A stretch of DNA of 45,777 nt from Chara braunii (GCA_003427395.1 BFEA01000042.1:2617844-2663620); one strand, 5' to 3'. Counted from the stretch's first letter, positions 10,265-20,255 are shown. The notes: generated by a model from the letters alone, not told the origin. Numbers and translations are program-made.

Positions 10265-10480
10265 TAGGAATGAGATCTGGGTCTCTGAATATAAACTTAC
10301 GAAGTCTAGAGCCTGATACCATGTCATGAACCCTGGATCCGTCCATTTATGAAATCTCATAAACCTTGTCTTCCGCCTCTCCTGTGATTCTGTAAGGACC
10401 AAACCATCTAGGCTCCAACCTTTTAGTTCATTGTGTCTCAAGAGAATTGTCAAACAGAAGGACAACATCTCCAATCTTCA
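10265..10480 (-). pseudogene. Integrase C-terminal GPY/F module, copy 1
   Basis: On the minus strand the frame reads ...RWFGPYRI... and then ...VSGSRLRKF, the GPY/F module that follows the catalytic core in many Ty3/gypsy integrases and contributes to integration. Two in-frame stops, one ahead of TKRLEP and one ahead of MDGSRV, break it. It continues the integrase region after a ~200-bp degraded link. The match to the module at 28.6 kb in copy 2 supports the call. Confidence 0.75.
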
Positions 10481-10677
10481 ATTTCTCTTTTCTTATACAT
10501 TTTCTTTTTCCATCTTTCTTGGTCTAACAGCCTGCTGGATGTCATCCTCTCTGCAGCATCCATCACTGCCTGATCAACTTCTGATATTTGTCTCATTCTA
10601 ATCTGAAGAAGCTCTGAGATAGAATAGTCTCTGTCACTTTCTTCACTTGACCACGTCTTAACAATACTCTCAATAGG

Positions 10678-11330
10678 TCATGTAGCATATCGGCCGTACC
10701 ACAGAGTAAATGGTGCATAACCAGTAGTTCTCTTGACCGTGACGTTATCAGCGTACACAGCAACTCTTAAAACTTTCGGCCAGTTACTGAGAGTTCCCTT
10801 ACACGACTTGGCCAGTGAATTTTTCAAAGTTTTGTGGCCTCTTTCAACAGGTGCATTAGCTTGAGAGTGGTAAGTAGTCACATACCGAATTCCGACACCC
10901 AGTCTGAGTGTGGTTTTTCTGACAATTTCATTTCTGAACTTTGATCCTCTGTCTGAAACAAATTCTCTGATGAAAGGATATCTAAGATAGACTTCTTCTA
11001 TCCAGTCAGCCACCTGTTCGACTGTCTTCCTTTTCAGAGTTTTTACCTCAACATATCCAGAGAAATTATCTCTAATGTTTAATATGTATCTCATCCCACC
11101 CTTGCCTAGTGGCATAGTAATGAGATCCAAATGCACTCTGCTACCTGGCTCTACCAGGATAGTAGGGAATAGGGGTTCGATCATTCTTGTGGTAGACCTC
11201 TTCTGACATAACACACATGATTTACAATATCCGAAAATCATGTCTCTCATGCCAGTCCAGAAGTAGAGTTTGACAGTCTTGGAGTAGGTTTCCTCAGCAG
11301 CCCTGTGGCCTCAGCAACCCCCTCATGCAG
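10678..11330 (-). pseudogene. Integrase (zinc-binding domain and D,D-35-E core), copy 1
   Basis: The open part (10678-11250, 190 codons) has the Cys pair of the HHCC zinc finger (YCKSCVLC), then Asp42 (HLDLIT), Asp100 (SDRG) and Glu136 (PVERGH). Asp100 and Glu136 are separated by exactly 35 residues, so the retroviral-type catalytic triad is intact. The two His of the zinc finger lie upstream (HEG near 11325 and HRAAEETY near 11305) and are split by a frameshift between them. The enzyme would join element cDNA ends to host DNA. It cannot be made as one protein here. Confidence 0.9.
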
Positions 11331-11657
11331 AGCAACAATTATCTCTAACTGCCTTTCTTTACCACAGACCACCCTTAGTGGAGGTAGGCCTCCCTTACTA
11401 TCCACAAAGAGATGTCATCTCTGTAGTCTGAATTTCTTCTTTGAATTCTTACAATAATATTCTTTTAGCTGCTCCTTTTCCATCTTTCTGCCAATCTCTT
11501 GATAATTTTCATCATATTCTTCAAAGAAGAAAAATATTTATTCCTCCTTCTTTTCACTCTCTTCTTCTTCCTTTGAACCTGAACCTTCCCCAATCTAATG
11601 AGCAGCCACTTCTGCTACATTAACTCTAGCATACCAATCGTTTGGTTCATCTTCTTC

Positions 11658-12605
11658 TTATTTTCCCAGAATCGACTCATAAACGTGTGCGCTTGGGATT
11701 TCTCCCCAGCTGTCTCTCTCTTCTGGCCACAGACTCCACCGGTAGGAGTATGGTATTTCATAATCCTCGTCATCTTTTTCATAAAGGAAATTATCAACAT
11801 AGGCAGATTTTTCAATTGTTTCATTCACATCTTCTTCTTTTTCTCGCCACTCAATCCGGCTTAAGCCATCCGCTCTGTTTTTCTCAGTGGGGATCTTTTC
11901 CAGTTTAAAATCATATGTCCAGATGAAAGCGATCCACCTGCTGACTGTTGGATCTACCTGTTGGTGTTTTTTAATTGCACCTATCACAGCAGATGCATCA
12001 GTCCTCAAGATGAATCTCCTTCCTAAAACGTAGTGTCTGAAGCACCTGAGGCTATGGATGATTGACAACAACTCTTTCCTGAATTGGGTGTAGTCTCTTT
12101 CTGTGGAGTTGAGGGTTCTGCTTTCAAATCTCAGAGGTTTTTCTCTCTCATTTTCATCTTTCTGAATAAGCACTCCTCCCAGAGCAACTGGTTCTCCATC
12201 CACCTCAATGATGAAAGGTTTTGTCTCTTCATCATCATAAAATGACACTCCCAGCACTACACCACCATCTCTTAATTTTTCCTGTAATGTCTCTGCTGCA
12301 GCTTGTCTTTTATCATTCCATGCTAAGTTAGCTCCTTGCCTTACCATCTCCCTCAGAGGCTCTGCACGGGTTGCAAAATGAGGAATAAAAATCCTCCTCA
12401 ATCCGCAGACTCCCAAGAAGCTCCTAACATCTGTGACTCTTTTGAGAGGCAGAGGCCAGTTCAAGATCTTGTCTATCTTCTTGGGATCTGGGCTCCTACC
12501 CTTGGAAAAACATATGAAACCCAAGATTACCACTTCTGGTTGGAAGAGAAGGGACTTTGGTTCACTGACAGGCATATTATATTTCTGAAGTCTCTCTAGG
12601 ACCAT
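11658..12605 (-). pseudogene. RT C-terminal part and RNase H, copy 1
   Basis: This 315-codon open frame carries the RT thumb/connection (SFLGVCGLRRIFIPHFA) and a complete RNase H, with acidic residues Asp136 (IIEVDGE), Glu178 (FRKELL) and Asp203 (LRTDAS), and the clade-typical ADGLSR end near 244-250. RNase H removes RNA from the RNA/DNA hybrid during reverse transcription. The tail (about residues 251-315) is Glu/Asp-rich and leads towards the integrase. The frame is the longest intact piece of the element, but the RT portion just upstream is damaged. The displayed start is only where the frame opens after a stop. Confidence 0.9.
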
Positions 12606-13379
12606 CTTAACTCCTTCAGCATGTTCTCAGACAAACTTTCTGACTCCCCCTGCGACCAAAGTCTCATCTCTCACCAGAGGTCCTTTTACATGATTGTCAT
12701 TAATATACGGACTGGTTATTTCAGGAGAAATATCTTGCATGACTTTGATCATATCCCTTTGAACCACCGCCACACCGTTAGTCCTACCCTGAGGTACCAC
12801 ACACATCTAGACTAGTCCCCTTGGCGTGTCCATGGCAGTCATTGGTCGGCTAGTGGGATCAACAGGGAACTAATCATAGCCAGAATACAGATCAACTAAA
12901 GAATAAATACATCGACCAGCAAAGGATTCAGAGAGGAGATCAACATTGAGAAAACTATCTGCATCACGTACTGTCACAGAATTGAGCTCCTGAAGATTTT
13001 GTATCCATCTTAGCCCGCCCCCTGATTTCCAAAAACAAAACCAGTGGTAAGCATAAGGTCCATCAGCAGGTTCAACAATATTAGATGCAATATTTTTGTC
13101 AAGATATTTCACAACTTCTGCCTCTTCCTTCAAGGCGTACTTGGTTGGCCTATCATTCCATGGAACGTAATCAACTGTCCAAATCTTGACCGTCTTGATC
13201 ATGTCCACGTCCAATCGCCCTCTCTCTTCATCATTAAAGGAGAAAGCACCAGAAAATTTCTGACACATCCTGAAGATATATTCTTTCTCTTTAGGCATGA
13301 TAAACTGATCCGAGCCTATTTTCATTGTGTCAAACCTCTCTTTGGTGACCTTATTCTCCAGTTTTGTTGATTTCCTCAA
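12606..13379 (-). pseudogene. Reverse transcriptase core, copy 1, with altered catalytic motif
   Basis: The palm region reads LRWIQNLQELNSVTVRD then YSLVDLYSGYD (first catalytic Asp) then VPQGRTNGVAVVQRD. The second catalytic motif, normally Y/F-x-D-D, is YIND at 12696-12707, so its first Asp is Asn (AAT, one G to A change from GAT). Three in-frame stops occur in 12606-12890. This copy therefore cannot reverse transcribe. The YIND is followed by -N-H-V-K-G-P, which fits the -DD-x-x-x-KGP pattern of this lineage. Confidence 0.88.
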
Positions 13380-13842
13380 TGATCTTATAATTTTTTTTGT
13401 TTTTTTTCAATGCTTCATCATAATCTTTTTCTATTAAGACAGCTACTGGGTTTTTTTCACCCCCTTAGGCTTGTATTTTCTTTTTGACCGAGTGACTATT
13501 TTCCTAAAAAATGGTGAGTCGATGCAAATCTCAATTCCATCTTTCCTCCCTTAACAATCTCTATAACTTTATTGAAGGCTTCAATTTGTCCTAATCTTCG
13601 AGTTTAGCAAGGACTTTTATCATTTTCGAAACCTAATTGATTCCCACCGAAATTTCTTCTTTTGTTTCTTGTTTTCCTACTTCCTTTAGTCTCCTAACCC
13701 TTTCAGCAGATTCTTCCCTTCTGATCGAATTAGCAGATAATTGATGTTTGAAATCATTTTTTGTACAGACCATAAAGGTCTGCTCTTGGGCGGTCTCAGG
13801 ATCCTGTAAACCGATCCAAGACGACCCCTCATGACTGAAAAA
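13380..13842 (-). pseudogene. Pol linker between protease and RT, copy 1
   Basis: The frame following protease can be traced (HEGSSWIGLQDPETAQEQ ... ERVRRLKEVGKQETKEEI) with several stops. It links protease to RT. No separate domain is recognised. The low-coordinate half is T-rich and poorly readable. Confidence 0.55.
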
Positions 13843-14680
13843 TTAGACGGCCTCCATCCTATGCAAGAATGAAGTTCCCAAGATATAGTCATGGTCCAGA
13901 TCTGACACTACAAAACCCAGTAATTCCACAGTCATTGTTCGAACTCGGATAGGCAAATTGTCTATAAACCCTGCCACAAACAATTCCTCTGCAATATTGC
14001 ACAACACGTTTTTGGCAGGCCTATTAATAGTCAAATTACATGCCTTCATCGTTCTTTCTGAAAGAAGTACCATCTCTGCCCCAGAATCCACTAGGGCTAA
14101 AATCTTCACTTGATTAATGTGAATTGTAAGGTGCTCACATCCCATGGTTGTAAATTTCATCTTGCAACCAGGTAGTGATCTATTCACTTGGTTGGGAAAG
14201 ACTGACCCCAAATAATTAACTTCCAATTTTTTCTTCTCAATTAACTTCTTCAACTTTTTTTTCAGTTTGGGCGCTAGCGTCATTGCTTCCTTGAAAGACA
14301 GTGTCACTTCCGTTTCTTCCAGCATTTTAGTAATTACATCAGAAATCACAGTCCCATCATCCAAGTCACTCTTGAGAATAAATTTTATCTTTCTCCCCTG
14401 TTCATTTTTTTCTTGTGGGCGTTCCTGTTCAGGGTCATCAAGGATGTTAATAAGTGACTCCTTAGCCTTCTTCCTTTTCTTTTCTTCTATCATCTGCGAC
14501 GTCATACGAGTTTGGTGGTTTCTCACTTCTCCAATCCTAACATTAGGTTCCATTATGAGTTCTGGGGGTAAATCGCCATGAAACGACACCATGTTGTCCA
14601 GAAAACGAACTATCGCATTGGGAGAAGACTCTACTGATTCAGAAAAATTCTTAAAAGTAGGATTTTCTTCTAGTGAAGGC
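13843..14680 (-). pseudogene. Retropepsin-like aspartic protease with N-terminal spacer, copy 1
   Basis: Residues 1-125 from the Met at 14592 form a charged spacer containing a block (KFILKSDLDDG...EVTLSFKEAMTLAPKL) that also occurs in copy 2. The protease follows, with active site ALVDSGAEMVLLSE (Asp169) and the later YILGTSFL motif equivalent to the ILG of retropepsins. It would cleave the Gag-Pol precursor. The frame is also open upstream of that Met, back to the gag end at 14681, in the +1 frame relative to gag, which is compatible with frameshift expression. A stop lies at its end (13843). Confidence 0.85.
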
Positions 14681-16285
14681 TCACTTTCTCTTTTTCTTAA
14701 TCTTCATCTTTTCATCATGTTTAAGAGCAAGAATCCTCATACCTCCTGGATGTCTGGGGTCCAATTTATTCCACAAATTATCACAGACATGGCCCATTGC
14801 ATCTTTCTTTGCCACCCTACTCCTTACATCCTCCTCAAGAGGCTTGCAATAAGTAGTAGTATGACCCCCTTCGCCACAATAGTAGCAAGTAAAACTCTTC
14901 TTAGGACGTTCGTCATATTTTATTCTCTCTCTGTTTGCTCCATCACCATTCTTCCTATTCCTTTTGGATCTAGACGAATCCCCCTTCTTACCATAATTTT
15001 CGTTGTCATCATTATCGTCGTCATCTTCCTCACTTTCAACCTTTTTCTTTCCCCTGTCATCCACAGCATGCGTTGCAGGCCTTGCAGGCATAAAGTTAGC
15101 CATTACCTTTTGAAGAATATTCTCGGCAGTCAGATTGCTTCCTCTATTCATTTCATTCGCAGTCTCCCAGTCCTTGGCCAGAGTGCTAATCTGATCCAAT
15201 GACCATTTATTATGAGAGACAGTAGGTAGAGATCTTATGATTGCAACCATTTCATCCCATCTGAGAGGATAGTGTTAAACTTGATTAAGAACTGTTTGTC
15301 TTTCAGTGTCCGTAAAGTTCGTCAAAAATATATGGCATCTCTGAGCTTCATCCAAATAAGAAATTTTTCTTGCTGCTCGGATAAAAGTATGAAAAAAAAC
15401 ATTAAAAGTGTCAGATTTAGCTCTTCTGATGTTGAGTAAGTCCTTAGTTGTGGTTGGAACTAAATCTTTCTCAAATTCTTTTTTCAGTCTCTCCTTGACC
15501 TCTTCTCATGTAGTGGCACCTTCCATTAGTTCCTGAACGGCCAGTCTTGAGTTAGTATCACAATAAGATAGAAGATGCTTTAGCCGTTGTTTATCTGTTC
15601 AGCCATAACATAATCCAAATAACTCATACTCGTCCAGGAAGTCATTACACCACAGGTCCTCCTCACGAAAAAAACCTCGGGGTATCGGTAGCGCCGTTTC
15701 ACGACGGCTACCGATAGCACAGCGTGGAAAACCGGGCGGGCCTCCGTACGAAATTTCGTGAAAAAAAATTAAAATAAATCGAATCGGCACGGCAATTATT
15801 TCACCGTCAAATTGATTTTTTTTTTTCTGATATTTTTTCCTGAAAAATCACGACCTTATCTACAGACCCTCAAATTTTCAGACATTTTGGTGTATTACTC
15901 TGAGCACGAAAAATCGGCAAAGTTGCCGCTTGAAAAATGGCGGGATTCGGACCCGTCGGCCTCCGCACAACCCGGCGCCTCAGTACGGTCGCCGCCCCTC
16001 TGTACAACCCGGCCCTAACTCACCGGTATCAGGGGTTTTCGGTGGCGGGGGGACCTGTGGTTTAACTTGGGGTCCTCTGAAGTAGGAAATTCTCTCATCT
16101 GGTCTTTTTGCTCTTGCAATGTCTAACCCTCCTTTTATAGTATCAACCCTTTCAACCAACTCCCGTATAACTCCAACCAAGACCTCTTCATTGGTCCCTG
16201 CTGATATACTCGATTTTCCTCGCCCTGCCATCTTGACCATAAATCTTTCCCGGATATTCTCTTCTCTTTCTGTCACTCTTATCAT
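14681..16285 (-). pseudogene. Gag with CCHC zinc knuckle, copy 1, split by a SINE
   Basis: The N-terminal part (16285 down to 16024) includes MAGRGKSSISAGTNEE and a Pro-rich stretch. The frame then stops being gag at a 352-bp SINE (15667-16018) and resumes in frame as EDLWCNDFLDEY. The central capsid-like part (about 15250-15600) has stops at two positions. A Lys/Asp-rich stretch then precedes an intact CX2CX4HX4C knuckle (C122 to C135 of the frame starting at 15250; bases 14846-14887), which binds genomic RNA. Gag would form the virus-like particle. Upstream, frame h is in the same reading frame and separated only by one TGA. Confidence 0.85.
15662..16023 (-). mobile_element. tRNA-derived SINE inserted in gag
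   Basis: A 352-bp insertion (15667-16018) is flanked by a perfect 5-bp duplication, CTCAC on the plus strand. Gag reads in frame across the site if the insert and one repeat are removed. On the minus strand the head has a GGCGCCGGG segment and a canonical T-arm/B box (GGGTCCGAATCCC, bases 15942-15954), like a tRNA-Leu or tRNA-Ser derivative. The A box is poorer. The body is AT-rich, ends in a strong CGGTAGC/GCTACCG hairpin (15684-15711) and finishes in a short T run. It was probably moved by a LINE in trans. Confidence 0.75.
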
Positions 16286-16300
16286 TTTCTTCTCTGCCCT

Positions 16301-16567
16301 TCAATCTCTCACTTTTCTCGCAAAAGATACAGGCTCGTTTCTTTCTTTTCTCGTCTGCTCTGCCCCTTGAGAGTTCTGTACATATAGGGTATAAGCAATA
16401 ATGGATTGGGTAGTGATCAAGGGCAGTGCAATCCTTCTTAGCCTTCCAATGTAATCTTTAATCAACTCTCCCTCAGCATCCCTGCTCAGTCTTCTGTCAT
16501 ACCCCTTTATAGTACCCCGAATCATAAAATATTGAGTCAGGTCTATAATCTCATAATCAAATTGCAT
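16301..16567 (-). CDS. Pre-gag array ORF h (unknown function)
   Basis: An 88-codon frame starting ATG at 16567, three bases after the TAA of ORF g. It ends PVSFARKVRD then TGA, then 15 bases to the next in-frame Met (16285), which opens gag, so it may once have been fused to gag. Its ending resembles those of ORFs d and e (FA-x-KVKRxQ). A segment (RDAEGELIKDYIGRLRRIA) aligns weakly with ORF g and with the pre-gag frame of copy 2. It is hydrophilic, without signal peptide or recognised domain. I infer it belongs to the same array; a divergent gag N-terminus is the alternative. Confidence 0.5.
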   Translation of the reverse strand: MQFDYEIIDLTQYFMIRGTIKGYDRRLSRDAEGELIKDYIGRLRRIALPLITTQSIIAYTLYVQNSQGAEQTRKERNEPVSFARKVRD

Positions 16568-16570
16568 CGT

Positions 16571-16852
16571 TTACAGCCCACTATTGATCCTTCTTGCAAG
16601 AGAGACCCGTTCCCGAGAAATGTGGTATGATACTCTCTCAGTAGTCCCTACTTTCACCACCTTTAATAGATAGCTTATCTCAGTCAGGTCAGTGATAATT
16701 CTCAAGGCAGAATCTCTCATGCGATCAAAGAAAGGCTGCAAGAACTCAAGCTCGTCTAGGGTAGAAAGATTTATGTAAGAGATCCGAAGAGTCCCTTCTA
16801 CCTTAACTACTTTACCTTCCAACACAACTCCTAGTGTCAGCTGTTCAGTCAA
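16571..16852 (-). CDS. Pre-gag array ORF g (unknown function)
   Basis: A 93-codon frame with the segment LQPFFDRMRDSALRIITDL and the ending RERVSLARRINSGL, which aligns loosely with ORF h. It has no ATG at its start (the codon is TTG), so the true start may lie in the preceding, frameshifted ORF (bases down from 16960, beginning MIKFILLSTFEHRFEIPDY). Its TAA is followed after three bases by the ATG of ORF h. No domain is recognised. Confidence 0.4.
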   Translation of the reverse strand: MTEQLTLGVVLEGKVVKVEGTLRISYINLSTLDELEFLQPFFDRMRDSALRIITDLTEISYLLKVVKVGTTERVSYHISRERVSLARRINSGL

Positions 16853-16899
16853 ACTGGGTATTGCTAATCATCATAAGCAACATCTGAAAGGTAGATCTC

Positions 16900-17370
16900 A
16901 GGTTGGACATAATCAGGGATTTCGAATCTGTGTTCAAAGGTACTCAAAAGTATGAATTTTATCATCACAGTGGAATCTTTTTCTCTTGCTCTACCAATCT
17001 CGGCAATGACTTCCAGCAGAGACATCTAATCTCTCCTGACTTCAAATCCCTTAGCAATCGAGAACTCAGGAAGCCTCTCATATTGTCTTACTTCTTTCCC
17101 CCATGTTACTTTTCTCTTTAACTTTTCAAGCCACTCCTTGGTTCTTGTGAGGCTGATATAAGAAAGTAGTCGTGACTTCAAGTAGTCGTCTTCCTCTTCT
17201 AGTCCTACTGGTACATAAATCCGTACATCCAGGCTGCCAGTACTCAGGAATTTGACCACTAGGATGTGAAATACTATGGGCCCCCTTACACAAGTCTCAT
17301 ATCTCAGGATCACAAAAGGATTATCACACCCTATCACCTCATAGAGTTTATCCCTCACAGCAGTTATCAT
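16900..17370 (-). pseudogene. Pre-gag array ORF f (unknown function)
   Basis: The ATG at 17368-17370 lies five bases after the TAG that ends ORF e. The frame has the family core in weakened form: FVILRYE, then LVVKFLSTGSLDVRIYVPVG, then a Lys-rich helix. A TAG at about 17026 interrupts it, after which MSLLEVIAEIGRAREKDS matches the C-terminal motif of the other members. A further Met in the same frame then starts the segment leading towards ORF g. The frame has no catalytic signature, membrane segment or signal peptide. Confidence 0.5.
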
Positions 17371-17375
17371 GACTA

Positions 17376-17867
17376 CTAAGAGTATTCTTCTTGGGCTCTC
17401 TTCACTTTCCATGCAAACTTTATCATGGTGTATCAATTGTATCTTGGGAATGTGAGTCCCCTAACAGGTGGGGACGGTATCCCAACAAAAGGTCTGACAT
17501 AGGTGCTAAAGGAGAAGTTTATTCCATTTCGCTCTAATTTTCTCTTCTCATCATGCACAAGATTCGACGCTCGTTGCCAACACGCACCTTTTCGGCTTTC
17601 GTCAAATCTCTGCTTCGGCACATAAATCCCAATATCATATTCATCAAGATCAATAAAATAACATGTAAGAACATACAGACTGTCCTGTTCTTGTCCTGAT
17701 CTCTTTATGGCTTCATACCTCACGATTTCATAAGGAATTACAACCCTACTCGGTATAGAATTCAGGGAATTCAGCAGCTTGTCTGATTCAGCCTTACTCA
17801 ACCCTTCATGGCCTCTTATCAGTCTAAGCTTAGATCTCTCTCTCAAGGGTACATAGCGTCGACGCAT
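17376..17867 (-). pseudogene. Pre-gag array ORF e (unknown function)
   Basis: The ATG (17865-17867) overlaps the TGA of ORF d in the sequence TGATG. The family core is clear: VIPYEIVRYE, then LYVLTCYFIDLDEYDIGIYVPK, then a helix ending LVHDEKRKLER, then a Pro-rich GIPSPP stretch and the ending MIKFAWKVKRAQEEYS. One TGA (17433-17435) interrupts the frame before that ending. Full length would be about 163 codons. It is most like ORF d. It might be a structural or nucleic-acid-binding accessory protein given its basic tail, but this is a guess. Confidence 0.55.
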
Positions 17868-18352
17868 CAGACTCTTTGACCTCTTTTCACTTTCTAGGCA
17901 AACTCAATCACCGCAAACCAATCATCTTTGGATAAATTTTTATCAGGCAAGGGAGGAGTTGAAAATCCCTCGAAGACAGTAAATCGAGTAGATCCAGTGA
18001 AACACTTGTTCTCTTTCTCAAGCCTCTCTCTCTCTTTCAATACAACTTCTTCAGCAAATTCTCAACATCTTCCATATAATGCTTCAGCACTTCTCTCCTT
18101 TGGGACATAAATTCTTACATCATACACGTCTTGTTCCGTAAAATAGAATGTCAGTACATATAATTGTTCCTGCTCCCATCCGCTCTCGACCATCTCATAT
18201 CTGACAACTTCATATGGGAACACCTCTCTCTTACTTAAAGTGTTCAGTGACTTTAGGAGACGCCCTACTTCCTCTTGACTTGGGCCTGAACCTCTGCCGA
18301 ATTTCTGCCTTCTCTGTCTGATTTCTTCTGGTGAAACCTCTTTAGTTCTCAT
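17867..18352 (-). pseudogene. Pre-gag array ORF d (unknown function)
   Basis: The ATG at 18350-18352 lies inside the end of ORF c, overlapping it by 11 bases. The frame carries VFPYEVVRYE, then LYVLTFYFTEQDVYDVRIYV, the helix KERERLEKE, a FSTPPLP segment and the ending WFAVIEFA-stop-KVKRGQRV. It has two internal stops (TGA at 18062-18064 and TAG within the ending). Its final TGA shares a base with the ATG of ORF e. The pattern of core, helix, Pro-rich hinge and basic tail is the same as in ORFs b, c and e. Confidence 0.55.
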
Positions 18353-18755
18353 GATCACCGTTTATTTTCTCCCTTGTCAATACCATGTTGATTATCGGCA
18401 GCCAGTTAGTCTCATCACAATAGCTGTCAGGTATAGGAGGAGTCGGAACAGTCTCATATGTCACTTGCATTAAACCTCATTCCACTTTCTTCTTCTTCTT
18501 AATTAATTCTGCCTTTTCATCATAAAGAGACTGGATTGCAATTTCCCATAACCAGTTGAAGGTCTCACCGTCGTCACAGTCTCCCTTCTTGACATAGGGA
18601 CGGATATCATAAATATCTCCCTCCAAGAAGCGAGCCAGCACTACGCTGATGGTCAAATTGCCACAACGGTAGACCCAACAATACTCATATTGATAGGGAA
18701 ATATTCCTTTGATAGTTACTCTTGAGAACTCTCTCAATGCATCAGAAGTAAGCAT
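18342..18755 (-). pseudogene. Pre-gag array ORF c (unknown function)
   Basis: The frame has the family core IFPYQYEY then VVLARFLEGDIYDIRPYVKK, then a Trp-containing helix (FNWLWEIAIQSLYDEKAEL). A TGA at 18477-18479 interrupts it, after which it continues PTPPIPDSY...NWLPIINMV to a TAA at 18342-18344. The last 11 bases overlap the start of ORF d. It resembles ORF b in the Pro-rich end. No known domain is recognised. Confidence 0.55.
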
Positions 18756-19691
18756 CCTTGATGAAATCCTCGAGCTCTCGATTCTTCCTTTCTCTTCTCA
18801 GTGTTCAAAAGACATCATAGATTCATGAGGCATACCTGAATTCAAGCCTGATTCTCTCCAGTCAATAATATCAGTCTCCTTCTCCAGTCAAGTGTGGTAC
18901 CTCACACAAGAAGGAAATAAGACACAGTTAGCAGCAGTGACTCTCAAGAGAATCGAGACTCAATAAGAATAATAAGATCAATAGGAAGCTCACAACGTTG
19001 TCAACAGTTCTCACGCCATAATCAAAGCTCAAAGATGATGATGACCAGGTTCGTTCCGAAGACGAAAAATTTTTCATGTCCCCGACAATGGCGCATTTTT
19101 CTCGCACTTTTTCCAGCCGGGCCTCTTCGGGCAACCGGAAAGCCAATTGACTGTCACGCAGGATTTTGCTTGTTGTTGCATATAAATGAAATAAATTAAA
19201 TAATGCAAATCCCTTCCTGTTGTGTGCGTCTGGCTTCGAGCGAGACCCTTCAATTGCGGTCTTCGCCGGTCCCCGGTCTTAGGAATCTTTTATTTTGATT
19301 CGGAACAGCAGAGAGTTATCCAAATAATAACCATAAAATTATGGGGTGTTATGCATGCATCAATTATGTCAATCTGACTTTGAGAACTGTGACAGAATCA
19401 TCCAAGGAGACAATCATCAGGCAGAACAATGCAAGAAGCAAGACTGACTGACTCGAGCAACGACAGGAGCAATTGAATGAGGGAAGAATGATGACTCATA
19501 AAAGTCTCAGGGAGTACATATGAAGGAGAACATGACCAGCACCAATCAAGAGTCCTCATTCAACCCTCTGAACTTCTCTCTGTCTCTCACTTCGCTATTC
19601 GTAGTTTGGGCTTCTTACCATGTCTCCGTACTCTCTGAGGTTGTGACTTCTGAAGGTACAGCCACCTGAAGCCCACACATTCCAGACACTT
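18756..19691. other. Spacer within the pre-gag array
   Basis: No clear family core is seen here. A 72-codon minus-strand frame (18928-19146) with a hydrophobic LLILLFLL end is present but unconvincing. A TGTTGACAACGTTG sequence near 19000 on the minus strand, followed by a GTACCACA end, could mark LTR-like borders, but no partner copy was found at the other end of the element. Confidence 0.3.
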
Positions 19692-20255
19692 TCAGCCAAG
19701 TCCCATGATACGGAAGTCAAGCATGACACAAAATTCCTCCCATAGTGTGGGGAGATAGGGCTGAAAGAAAATACCGAACTCAGAGGGTTCGGACACCGCC
19801 TCATAATCAATCACTGCATGTGATCTGTATCTCTTGACCAAGTCCACCAGACCGCCCCAATAAGAGCCATCAGTAAGATAGTAGGGGATAGGAGGTTTGG
19901 GGTAGTCTGTTAACAGCTTAGGACCAAAGTTATAGACTAACTTTGTTTTCCCCTGGAGTCTCTCCGCTTTCCACTGCACATACCCTACCGCTGCGGCCCA
20001 CACTGCGTCAAAATGAGGGTGTGTCTCATTCCCTTTCTTCAGAAAGATCCGCAGATCATTGACTGTGCCCTCAGCGAACTCAGTATGGGCGATGAAGATA
20101 GGCAGATCTTCGCGCTTGAACCCATCAATACTGACATACCTGTAGGGGAAGCTCTCCCTAGCAGCAATCAGGTTGAGGCTGTCAAGGACTGACTGGTCTA
20201 CTGAGATGGGGTTGATCTCTCTCATATGATTGATTGAATAATCACTTTCTGGCAA
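19692..20255 (-). CDS. Pre-gag array ORF b, the most intact member (unknown function)
   Basis: An uninterrupted 187-codon frame that best represents the family. Residues ~35-80 hold SFPYRYV, then IFIAHTEFAEGTVNDLRIFLKK. Residues ~85-105 form a Trp-containing helix (AVWAAAVGYVQWKAERLQ). A Pro-rich hinge (YPKPPIPYYL) leads to WGGLVDLVKRYR. The final ~45 residues are extra compared with ORFs c-e. It has no signal peptide, membrane segment or zinc motif. It could be a host protein family amplified in tandem, or a 5' accessory ORF of the adjacent retrotransposon. It is the best query for homology or fold searches. Confidence 0.6.
   Translation of the reverse strand: MPESDYSINHMREINPISVDQSVLDSLNLIAARESFPYRYVSIDGFKREDLPIFIAHTEFAEGTVNDLRIFLKKGNETHPHFDAVWAAAVGYVQWKAERLQGKTKLVYNFGPKLLTDYPKPPIPYYLTDGSYWGGLVDLVKRYRSHAVIDYEAVSEPSEFGIFFQPYLPTLWEEFCVMLDFRIMGLG

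Larger units (their letters stand above)
10265..16285 (-). mobile_element. Ty3/gypsy-type LTR retrotransposon, copy 1 (decayed)
   Basis: Minus-strand order is gag, protease, RT, RNase H, integrase, GPY/F, which is the Ty3/gypsy order (copia elements place integrase before RT). All modules are present, but there are multiple in-frame stops and at least one frameshift. A 352-bp SINE interrupts gag. No LTR pair or primer-binding site was identified by eye. The pol motifs resemble elements of basidiomycete fungi, from memory only. A row of small ORFs abuts the 5' side of gag. Confidence 0.9.

Noticed and set aside
18940-19310. 5' LTR of gypsy copy 1
   Set aside because: TG...CA-like borders and a possible primer-binding site can be imagined, but no second copy of the sequence was found near 8-10 kb.
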